12,320 nucleotides of DNA from an uncultured Bacillota bacterium. GTDB taxonomy: Bacteria > Bacillota_I > Bacilli_A > RF39 > UBA660. This document shows, piece by piece, positions 6,225-11,819 of the stretch. The stretch is from positions 1-12,320 of the forward strand of contig CANDCB010000004.1 of NCBI GenBank assembly GCA_947383065.1, read 5' to 3'. The notes under the pieces are model-generated. The model saw only the letters and a list, made by a program, of their open reading frames with translations, had not been told where the DNA came from and made no database searches. Both the position numbers and the translations under genes were made by a program. Positions within the stretch are counted from its first letter, which is position 1. The number at the start of each line of letters is the position of its first letter.

Positions 6225-8009
6225 TTATTCTACTGTAACACTTTTTGCAAGGTTGCGTGGTTTATCTATGTCACAATCATTTAATTTTGCAACATAATAA
6301 GCTATAAGTTGGCATTTTACCATTACTAAAGCACTACCTACTAAATCATGTAATTTTGGTAAGATAATAATTTGAGTGTATAAATTTTTATCTAAAACTT
6401 CCTCATTAGTTATTATTATACTATTAGCTCCTCTAGCACATACTTCTTTAACATTACTTAAAGTCTTTAATCTAACTTCATCATCAGTAATAATACTAAT
6501 TACTGGTGTGTTGTCTTCAATTAAACTAATGGTTCCGTGTTTTAACTCACCAGCAGCATATGCTTCGCTATGTAAATAACTAACTTCTTTTAGCTTTAAA
6601 GATGCTTCCATAGCAAGAGCATAATCAACTTTTCTTCCTAAATAAAAGATATCTTTAAACTTATAAATCTTTTCAGCTATTTCTTGAGTATCTTTTGTAT
6701 CTGATAATATATTTTCTAATAAATGGCCAACTTTTTTATATTCTTCAATGATACTTTCATTTAAAAGATTATTTTTAAGACCTAGATATAAAGCAATTAA
6801 AGATAACATCATTAATTGACACAAATAGGCTTTAGTAGTTGCAACAGCGGCTTCAACACCAGCTTTAATATATAAAACACGATCTGCTTCACGAGCAATT
6901 GATGAACCTACTACGTTAACGATTGCTAGAGTATCGATACCATTTTCTTTAGCTTGTCTTAATACTGCTAATGTATCAGCAGTTTCCCCACTTTGACTAA
7001 TTAAAATAATTAAATGATTTTTGGAATATATATGTTTAGTATAACGATATTCTGAAGCGATATCAACGTTAACTCTCTTTTGACCATATTTTGTAATTAA
7101 GCTTTTACCAACTAAGCCGACATGATAAGCACTTCCACAGCCAACAATATCTATTTCATCATATTTTTCTAAACCAGCCATTTTGGAATTTAATTCATTA
7201 AGATCATTAATATATTCATTTATTGTTTCCATAATCACTTTAGGCTGTTCATATATTTCTTTTAACATAAAATGGTCGTAGCCGTTTTTCATTGCTGATT
7301 CTCTACTTCCTTCAAAAGTTAGAAGATTTTTTACAACACTATTACCTTCAGAATCATATATATTTATGTCATCTGCACTTAACTCCGCAAATTCATCATT
7401 TAAAAGTAAGTAATACATATTAGTATATTCTAAAATAGCAGGGACATCACTAGCTATATAATTACCATCTTCTGATACTCCTATTATAATTGGACTATCT
7501 TTACGAATTACATATATTTTGTTTATACCATCTACTAAAATTCCTAAAGCATAGCTTCCTATTAAATAAGATTTTAATTCGCTTAAAACTTTTATCATAT
7601 TTTTTTCTTTTTTATAAAGTTTATCTATTAGGGCTGCTACAACCTCGCTATCAGTTTCGCTTTTAAAATGATATTCTCTTAAATCTTTTTTTAACGATTC
7701 ATAATTTTCGATTATACCATTATGAACAAGAGTTATAGCTCCTACACGATGAGGATGACTATTTATTTGACATGGTTTACCATGAGTTGCCCATCTAGTA
7801 TGACCAATGCCTATGTAACTTTCTTCATATAAATCAATATTATTTTTTAAATTAGCAATTTTTCCTGTTTCTTTTTTTATAATAAGCTCTTTATCTTTAA
7901 AATAGGCAATTCCGGCACTATCATAACCTCTATATTCTAAAGCTTCTAACCCCGTTATTATTCTTGATATACATTTTTCTTTTCCTATATATCCAACAAT
8001 TCCGCACAT
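6225..8009 (-). CDS. glmS: Glutamine--fructose-6-phosphate aminotransferase (isomerizing)
   Basis: Makes glucosamine 6-phosphate from fructose 6-phosphate and glutamine, the first committed step towards UDP-GlcNAc for peptidoglycan. It is 594 aa, full length. After Met removal Cys2 of MCGIVGYIG becomes the N-terminal nucleophile of the glutaminase domain (about 1-215), which also shows TRWATHG (71-77) and HNGIIENY (96-103). Two SIS sugar-isomerase domains follow, with GCGSAYHVG and SQSGETADT in the first and SLKLKEVSYLHSEAYAAGE in the second. The C-terminal PRNLAKSVTVE is the family's conserved tail that caps the active site. GGAGG (8017-8021) lies 7 nt before ATG 8009. The leader holds a glmS ribozyme, so expression should fall when glucosamine 6-phosphate is abundant. 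It is a single-gene unit with its own promoter and terminator. Confidence 0.98.
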   Translation of the reverse strand: MCGIVGYIGKEKCISRIITGLEALEYRGYDSAGIAYFKDKELIIKKETGKIANLKNNIDLYEESYIGIGHTRWATHGKPCQINSHPHRVGAITLVHNGIIENYESLKKDLREYHFKSETDSEVVAALIDKLYKKEKNMIKVLSELKSYLIGSYALGILVDGINKIYVIRKDSPIIIGVSEDGNYIASDVPAILEYTNMYYLLLNDEFAELSADDINIYDSEGNSVVKNLLTFEGSRESAMKNGYDHFMLKEIYEQPKVIMETINEYINDLNELNSKMAGLEKYDEIDIVGCGSAYHVGLVGKSLITKYGQKRVNVDIASEYRYTKHIYSKNHLIILISQSGETADTLAVLRQAKENGIDTLAIVNVVGSSIAREADRVLYIKAGVEAAVATTKAYLCQLMMLSLIALYLGLKNNLLNESIIEEYKKVGHLLENILSDTKDTQEIAEKIYKFKDIFYLGRKVDYALAMEASLKLKEVSYLHSEAYAAGELKHGTISLIEDNTPVISIITDDEVRLKTLSNVKEVCARGANSIIITNEEVLDKNLYTQIIILPKLHDLVGSALVMVKCQLIAYYVAKLNDCDIDKPRNLAKSVTVE

Positions 8010-8017
8010 AAATTTTC

Positions 8018-8040
8018 CTCCATACTAAAAAAGTGTGGAG
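8018..8040 (-). promoter_or_regulatory. Shine-Dalgarno-sequestering hairpin in the glmS leader
   Basis: On the minus strand CTCCACAC (8040-8033) can pair with GTATGGAG (8025-8018): seven of eight pairs, with one C-A mismatch, around the 7-nt loop TTTTTTA. The second arm contains most of the glmS ribosome binding site GGAGG (8021-8017). Two bases of the first arm (8039-8040) are also part of the ribozyme-distal stem (8039-8047 with 8077-8085), so the two helices abut or compete. Confidence 0.45.
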
Positions 8041-8172
8041 AAATATTCTTTGTTATAATGTTTATTTTATTTTTTAAATATTTCTAACGCTTCCACTATT
8101 ACGTAGTAATATCCGCCGAAAATTTCGATAATTACTAACCTCGTCATCCATTTAGGACCTGGCGCTAACCTG
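8039..8172 (-). ncRNA. glmS ribozyme (glucosamine-6-phosphate riboswitch)
   Basis: Self-cleaving leader RNA that uses glucosamine 6-phosphate as coenzyme and lowers glmS expression. The conserved core reads on the minus strand as AGCGCCAGGTCC, then GACGAGG, then ATCGAAATTTTCGGCGGAT, matching known glmS ribozymes almost base for base. Cleavage is expected between A8166 and G8165, just before GCGCC. GCGCC can pair with the GGCG of the core (P2.2). AGTAAT and ATTACT flank the core and replace the usual GGAGG/CCTCC of P2.1 by covariation. GUCC-UAAAU-GGAU makes a small P1. CTACG...CGTTAG can form P3, and AGAAATATT/AATATTTCT (8077-8085 with 8039-8047) a distal P4-like stem. In Bacillus subtilis the downstream fragment is degraded by RNase J after cleavage. 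The outer limits of the element are approximate. Confidence 0.97.
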
Positions 8173-8208
8173 TTATTACACTCCTTTTTATAATAGGCTT
8201 TATACTTA

Positions 8209-8238
8209 ATTATATGTTTAATTTTTAAGGAAAGTCAA
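8209..8238 (-). promoter_or_regulatory. SigA-type promoter of glmS
   Basis: Minus strand TTGACT (8233-8238) and TATAAT (8209-8214), spacer 18 nt. Transcription would start near 8202, about 36 nt before the ribozyme cleavage site. The -35 overlaps the U-tract of the lysR terminator, which shows how tightly this junction is packed. Confidence 0.75.
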
Positions 8239-8270
8239 AAAAAAATACTTCCTTTACGTCAAAGGGAAGT
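8237..8270 (-). terminator. Intrinsic terminator after the LysR-type regulator gene
   Basis: Read on the minus strand: arms ACTTCCCTTT (8270-8261) and AAAGGAAGT (8255-8247) form nine pairs with one bulged C and a short loop. One base after the stem comes a run of nine T (8245-8237). It lies 3 nt beyond the stop codon. Confidence 0.9.
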
Positions 8271-8273
8271 AAA

Positions 8274-9158
8274 TTATTTATCCGTTAATATATTAATAAA
8301 TTCTTTAGAGGAATTAGTTAATGCTGATTCATTATATAACAAACTAATTACATTATTTATCATACAATTTTCTAATTCAACTATTTTCAAGTTATTAGCC
8401 AAGGCTACTTCTTTAGGAATATAACCAATACCTAGTCCATCTTTAATGCAAGATGTCATCATTTCAACATCATCAAGTTCCATAATAGGACTTATAGCAA
8501 GGCCTTTTATGCCTAATTTTTCTTCTAATATTTTTCTTGTTCTAGATTTCTTTGATGGTAAGAGTAAATTTTTATCAAGTAAATCATCTAAATTGATATT
8601 GTCTAAATTTCCAAAAATATTATCATTGTAGGCAAAACAATAGTTTTCACTAGTAAATTCTATAATTTTATAGTCTTTGTCAACTTTGCTTATTTCTGGA
8701 ATAATTAATAAGTCTAGTGAATGTTTTAAAAATAGTTCTAATAAGGTATTTTCATCTTTATTTATTATTTTAATAACAATATTAGGATATTTTCTCATAA
8801 ATTTTTTGACATAATTATTTAAATAATAATGACTAATATAAGTAGGAGCACCTATTGTAATGGCACCTTTTGTAAATTCTTTACTTTCTTGGAGTTCTCT
8901 TTCTCCTAACATTAAATAGTTATAAGCTTTTTCTACATAAACTAGTAAGGCTTTGGCTTCTGCTGTTAGTTCAATTCCCCTATTTGTTCGATAAAAAAGT
9001 AAAGTTTTAAGTTCATATTCTAAATTTTGGATATGCTTGGATATGGCTGGTTGGGATATATGTAAAGTTCTTGAAGATTCAGAAAAGCTTTTGGTTTTCG
9101 CAACAGTATAAAAAACTCTATATAAATTCAAGTTTAAATTATTACATGGTAGCGCCAT
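8274..9158 (-). CDS. LysR-family transcriptional regulator
   Basis: DNA-binding regulator of 294 aa, a typical family length. The N-terminal winged helix-turn-helix spans about residues 8-67 (LNLYRVFYTVAKTKSFSESS...ISQPAISKHIQNLE), followed by the linker helix, and a periplasmic-binding-like effector domain from about 93 (GAITIGAPTYISHYYLNNYV) to 290. The ligand and target genes cannot be deduced. Unusually for this family there is no divergently transcribed neighbour; the upstream gene, a thioredoxin-like protein, is on the same strand. GGAGGG (9164-9169) supports ATG 9158. The promoter has two perfect consensus hexamers, and a 23-bp palindrome with a T-N11-A core lies about 70 bp ahead of the likely transcript start, where an autoregulatory site would be expected. 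The family call is secure. Confidence 0.95.
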   Translation of the reverse strand: MALPCNNLNLNLYRVFYTVAKTKSFSESSRTLHISQPAISKHIQNLEYELKTLLFYRTNRGIELTAEAKALLVYVEKAYNYLMLGERELQESKEFTKGAITIGAPTYISHYYLNNYVKKFMRKYPNIVIKIINKDENTLLELFLKHSLDLLIIPEISKVDKDYKIIEFTSENYCFAYNDNIFGNLDNINLDDLLDKNLLLPSKKSRTRKILEEKLGIKGLAISPIMELDDVEMMTSCIKDGLGIGYIPKEVALANNLKIVELENCMINNVISLLYNESALTNSSKEFINILTDK

Positions 9159-9184
9159 AAAAAGCCCTCCTTTTAATGCCTTCT

Positions 9185-9212
9185 ATTATATACAATTTTA
9201 GATTTTTGTCAA
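9185..9212 (-). promoter_or_regulatory. Consensus SigA promoter of the lysR-type gene
   Basis: Minus strand TTGACA (9207-9212) and TATAAT (9185-9190), both perfect, with a 16-nt spacer. The start is expected near 9178, giving a 20-nt leader with GGAGGG. It has the best hexamers in the window, surprising for a regulator gene unless it is repressed. Confidence 0.85.
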
Positions 9213-9237
9213 TAGTTGTTATAACTAAAAAGAAGAC

Positions 9238-9260
9238 TTCTATAATAAATTATTATAGAA
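9238..9260. promoter_or_regulatory. 23-bp perfect palindrome upstream of the lysR-type promoter
   Basis: TTCTATAATAA (9238-9248), a central A, then TTATTATAGAA (9250-9260): eleven perfect pairs. It contains a symmetric T-N11-A (9243 and 9255), the general LysR-type recognition pattern. Its centre is about 70 bp before the predicted transcript start. It also abuts the U-tract of the preceding terminator, so it could instead be an RNA stem, but no T-run follows it. Confidence 0.5.
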
Positions 9261-9280
9261 AAAAAACACTTTCGTGTTTT
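9259..9280 (-). terminator. Intrinsic terminator after the thioredoxin-like gene
   Basis: Read on the minus strand: AAAACAC (9280-9274), GAAA tetraloop, GTGTTTT (9269-9263), then T residues running on to 9259. It begins 4 nt after the stop codon at 9285. The GNRA-type loop stabilises the short stem. Confidence 0.88.
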
Positions 9281-9284
9281 AATT

Positions 9285-10181
9285 TTAAATTCGGTCTTTT
9301 AACCAGTTTTTTAAATCTTCTTTAGACATAGCTCCCGCAACTTCATCAGTTACTATTCCATCTTTTATAATAAAAATAGTTGGAGTATATTTAAAAGCAT
9401 AGTAGGCCCTAAATTCATTTCTTTCTTCTTCATCCATATTAGAAATATCAATTCTATAGATTTTTTTATCTAATTCTTTGAAGACTTCTTCTATTATTGG
9501 TTCAAATACTATACATCCATAACAAGAAGTGCTAGAAACAAAAGCTATCATATCTTCTTTTTTCAAATTTATTTTTTCAAAATCACTTAAAGAAATTGTC
9601 TCTATATTATCATAATCTATTTCTTTTATAATCGTATCATTACTAGAATCTTTTATTTCTGATTCTTTTTTGTACTTATTAGAAACCTTGTTATAAACGT
9701 TGCTATTAACTGTTTCTAATAAAGCTTTATTTTTTTCGAAGCCATTATCAGCTACATATTTAATAGTAAATAAAATAATAGCTATTATTAAAATAATTAA
9801 TAAAATTATCACTATTTTCTTAGCTTTACTTCTTTTAATTATTTTGTCTTCTAATATTACTTTGTTTTCTTCTAGATTTTCGACAACTGCGGATAAATTA
9901 TTTATATCATCAAAGACAATTGTTTTATCTAATTTTTGGTCAGTAGTTGTTTCTTTTTCATTAATATCTATAGTTTTAGTTTCAATTTTTTTTACATTTT
10001 CGTTTAAATTAGTTTTTTTCTTGGCTTTTGAATTAGTTCTTACACTATTATTTTTTTTACCAGTTGTTTCATTCTTTTTGTTATAATTTCTTTTTTTACT
10101 CGCATTTGAGCTTCTATTTTGCTTATTATTAGAAGCTTTTTTGGGAGTTGCTTTTTCATTATTTAATTTTTTTTCTTCCAT
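9285..10181 (-). CDS. Membrane-anchored thioredoxin-like protein
   Basis: The 298-aa protein has three parts. Residues 1 to about 117 are low-complexity and rich in Lys, Asn, Thr and Glu, probably disordered. A single membrane helix covers about 122-141 (KKIVIILLIILIIAIILFTI). A linker leads to a thioredoxin fold at about 195-298, with the active-site motif CYGC (Cys220, Cys223) and the expected cis-proline in YTPTIF (Pro267). With the Lys-rich part inside, the thioredoxin domain would face outside, where it could reduce or form disulfides or carry electrons to another thiol enzyme. CYGC is not the CGPC of thioredoxin, so redox direction and partner are open. AGGTGAT (10185-10191) supports ATG 10181; a possible extended -10 (TGATAAAAT, 10205-10213) lies upstream. 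It follows the cyclophilin gene but is separated from it by a terminator. The fold call is firm, the role inferred. Confidence 0.87.
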   Translation of the reverse strand: MEEKKLNNEKATPKKASNNKQNRSSNASKKRNYNKKNETTGKKNNSVRTNSKAKKKTNLNENVKKIETKTIDINEKETTTDQKLDKTIVFDDINNLSAVVENLEENKVILEDKIIKRSKAKKIVIILLIILIIAIILFTIKYVADNGFEKNKALLETVNSNVYNKVSNKYKKESEIKDSSNDTIIKEIDYDNIETISLSDFEKINLKKEDMIAFVSSTSCYGCIVFEPIIEEVFKELDKKIYRIDISNMDEEERNEFRAYYAFKYTPTIFIIKDGIVTDEVAGAMSKEDLKNWLKDRI

Positions 10182-10225
10182 AATATCACCTATACTTCTT
10201 TATTATTTTATCATTTTTAGTGAAA

Positions 10226-10251
10226 GAAAAAAAGACTTTATTTTAAGTCTT
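10226..10251 (-). terminator. Intrinsic terminator overlapping the end of the cyclophilin gene
   Basis: Read on the minus strand: AAGACTT (10251-10245), a 6-nt loop, AAGTCTT (10238-10232), then more T residues to 10227. The first arm includes the last sense codons and the first stop-codon base of the cyclophilin gene, so coding and termination signals share bases. Confidence 0.83.
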
Positions 10252-10908
10252 ATCTACTTCAATGAATCTTATTGATTTTATTTTTTGTTCTTTTAATGGT
10301 TTGTCATACTCATCAGTATCAACAGCAGCTATTTTATCTACAACATCTAGTCCAGCAAAAATTCGACCAAAAGAAGCATATTGTCCATCTAAATAGGCTG
10401 AGTCTTGATGAACAATAAAAAATTGACTTGATGCTGAATTTCGTGTTTCATCTGTATCAGGATTGCCACCACGTCTGGCCATTGATAAAACTCCTCTTTT
10501 ATGGGATAAATCATTTTTAACACCATTTGAACTAAATTCGCCTTTTATATTTTTCTCTGAACCACCTGTACCAGTTCCTAATGGATCTCCTGTTTGAATC
10601 ATGAAATTTTCTATAACTCGATGAAAAATTAAGCCATCATAGAAATGTTCACTAACTAATTCTTTAAAATTGGCAATTGTGATTGGAGCGTCTTGATTAG
10701 ATAAAACGGCAAGCATAATATCGCCATTAGCCATTTGAATTTTTATTCTATCAGTTATTTCATCTGTTACTTTAAAATGGTATCCTTCTATGACTCCTTC
10801 ATTTATTTCTTCTTTCATCTTATTTCCCTCACTTTCTTTTCCACCACATGCTGAAATACCTATTAAGGCAACCATTAAAAATAATATTTTCAAAAATTTA
10901 TTTTTCAT
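10243..10908 (-). CDS. Lipoprotein peptidyl-prolyl cis-trans isomerase, cyclophilin type
   Basis: A 221-aa extracytoplasmic folding factor that should catalyse cis-trans isomerisation at proline peptide bonds. The signal peptide MKNKFLKILFLMVALIG ends in the lipobox ISAC, with Cys21 as the lipidated residue after LspA cleavage. A short polar linker is followed by the cyclophilin domain at about 55-218, with FHRVIENFMIQTGDP at 95-109 (catalytic Arg97, Gln105), GTGTGG, SMAR at 142-145, SASSQFFI at 158-165 and LDGQYASFGRI at 173-183. The tryptophan that confers cyclosporin sensitivity in human CypA is not seen, as in many bacterial forms. AAAGGTGA (10913-10920) supports ATG 10908. The gap to the upstream ParB-like gene is 48 nt with no terminator, so the two may be co-transcribed. 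An extended -10-like TGATATGAT (10924-10932) could be its own promoter. Confidence 0.94.
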   Translation of the reverse strand: MKNKFLKILFLMVALIGISACGGKESEGNKMKEEINEGVIEGYHFKVTDEITDRIKIQMANGDIMLAVLSNQDAPITIANFKELVSEHFYDGLIFHRVIENFMIQTGDPLGTGTGGSEKNIKGEFSSNGVKNDLSHKRGVLSMARRGGNPDTDETRNSASSQFFIVHQDSAYLDGQYASFGRIFAGLDVVDKIAAVDTDEYDKPLKEQKIKSIRFIEVDKT

Positions 10909-10956
10909 TATATCACCTTTATTATCATATCAAATATCACATTTTTTTTAAAGTAT

Positions 10957-11703
10957 TTAAAACTTCTTTTTATTTTTATCTTCTTCAGCTTGAATTTTTT
11001 TTAAAGCTTCATCAAGATTAGTATCTTTAGTAATTTGAACTTTTGATTTAATATGAACAATTATTGGATTATTGGGATTAGAATCTAATACTTCAAATTC
11101 TGGGACTATCCCTACTTCATCTTCGCCATATAAATTATTCATGATACAGAAAGTAACAAATCTTTTTATAAAATCTAAATCATTAGGAACTGTTCTAATT
11201 ATAGCTGGAAGTTTTCTTTTAAAACTTTCTGGTAATTTATTTTGGGATTTTAATATGTGATAATGCAAATAAAAACAAGAAAAACGATGATGACCATCTG
11301 CTAAATAATATTTTCCATCTTTTTCAAAAGCTTTTAAAGGTTCTTGAGAGTTTTCAAAAATAGCTAAAGGATTTTTTAAGTACTTTAAAAAGTTTTCTTT
11401 AGTAATTCCGTTATATAGAAAGTTGGCAAGCCATGTTTTTAGTTCATAGTTACGATAGTCATGGGAACCAACAATATCTTCAATTTCGATATCCTTTGCC
11501 TCATTTGACCATACTAGTTCAAAGAAATTATATACTTCTTTAGATAAATTAGCATTTAAAATTGGTCTTATCACTTCATCTGGTAAATAAATATATTCGG
11601 CATCTTCTAAGGCTTTTAATTTTTTAAAAAAATCGATAAAATAACTTCTATCACGTTGATAAGATTTCTTAGTAATAAAGTCTTCTTTTTTTAGTTTGTA
11701 CAA
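10957..11703 (-). CDS. Stand-alone ParB/sulfiredoxin-like domain protein of unknown function
   Basis: The 248-aa protein carries a ParB/Srx-type core: EPLKAFEKDGKYYLADGHHR at residues 121-140, where the family's [DG]GHHR box is followed by an aromatic helix (FSCFYLHYHIL). In this superfamily such a box binds or turns over nucleotides (CTP in ParB, ATP in sulfiredoxin and SerK-like kinases). There is no recognisable helix-turn-helix DNA-binding domain after it, so it is not a chromosome-partition ParB. The C-terminus is Lys/Glu-rich. Function is unknown. The frame opens with TTG 11703, which has AAAGGTG about 7 nt upstream; an ATG nearer that site is in another frame. A strong promoter lies just ahead. 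It diverges from a LexA-controlled polymerase gene and is followed by the cyclophilin gene after 48 nt. Confidence 0.72.
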   Translation of the reverse strand: MYKLKKEDFITKKSYQRDRSYFIDFFKKLKALEDAEYIYLPDEVIRPILNANLSKEVYNFFELVWSNEAKDIEIEDIVGSHDYRNYELKTWLANFLYNGITKENFLKYLKNPLAIFENSQEPLKAFEKDGKYYLADGHHRFSCFYLHYHILKSQNKLPESFKRKLPAIIRTVPNDLDFIKRFVTFCIMNNLYGEDEVGIVPEFEVLDSNPNNPIIVHIKSKVQITKDTNLDEALKKIQAEEDKNKKKF

Positions 11704-11720
11704 AAAGCATCACCTTTTTT

Positions 11721-11749
11721 AGTATAACTAATTATAAATATTTTGGCAA
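11721..11749 (-). promoter_or_regulatory. SigA-type promoter of the ParB/Srx-like gene
   Basis: Minus strand TTGCCA (11744-11749) and TATACT (11721-11726), spacer 17 nt. The transcript would start near 11714, within or at the edge of the Shine-Dalgarno sequence AAAGGTG (11711-11717), giving a leader of roughly 11 nt. Confidence 0.7.
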
Positions 11750-11758
11750 ATATTAACA

Positions 11759-11787
11759 TTGTAAAATTATTAAAATATATATATAAT
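11759..11787 (+). promoter_or_regulatory. SigA-type promoter of the Y-family polymerase gene
   Basis: TTGTAA (11759-11764) and TATAAT (11782-11787), spacer 17 nt, with a predicted start near 11794. The LexA box begins 6 nt after the -10, so bound repressor would block the start site. Confidence 0.75.
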
Positions 11788-11792
11788 TTTTA

Positions 11793-11806
11793 TGAACAAA
11801 CGTTTG
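11793..11806. promoter_or_regulatory. LexA (SOS) box, Gram-positive type
   Basis: TGAACAAACGTTTG matches the Bacillus LexA consensus CGAACRNRYGTTYC at all but the two end positions. It overlaps a perfect 12-bp palindrome, ACAAACGTTTGT (11796-11807). It covers the predicted start of the Y-family polymerase transcript, the usual position for repression. The divergent gene's -35 is about 44 bp away, so LexA need not affect it. Confidence 0.78.
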
Positions 11807-11819
11807 TGTGGTGTTTTGT

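Noticed and set aside
6376..6579. Plus-strand open frame inside glmS
   Set aside because: No ribosome site or family motif, and glmS is unambiguous on the opposite strand. The same applies to the plus-strand frames at 8446-8631 and 11072-11260.
9700..10086. Open frame of 128 codons on the plus strand, hydrophobic product
   Set aside because: Antisense of the Lys/Asn-rich arm and membrane helix of the thioredoxin-like gene; Lys codons read as Phe/Leu/Ser on the other strand, giving a false membrane protein.
10957..11703. Chromosome-partition protein ParB/Spo0J
   Set aside because: Only the DGHHR-type core is shared; there is no helix-turn-helix after it, no parA next to it and no parS-like site seen.
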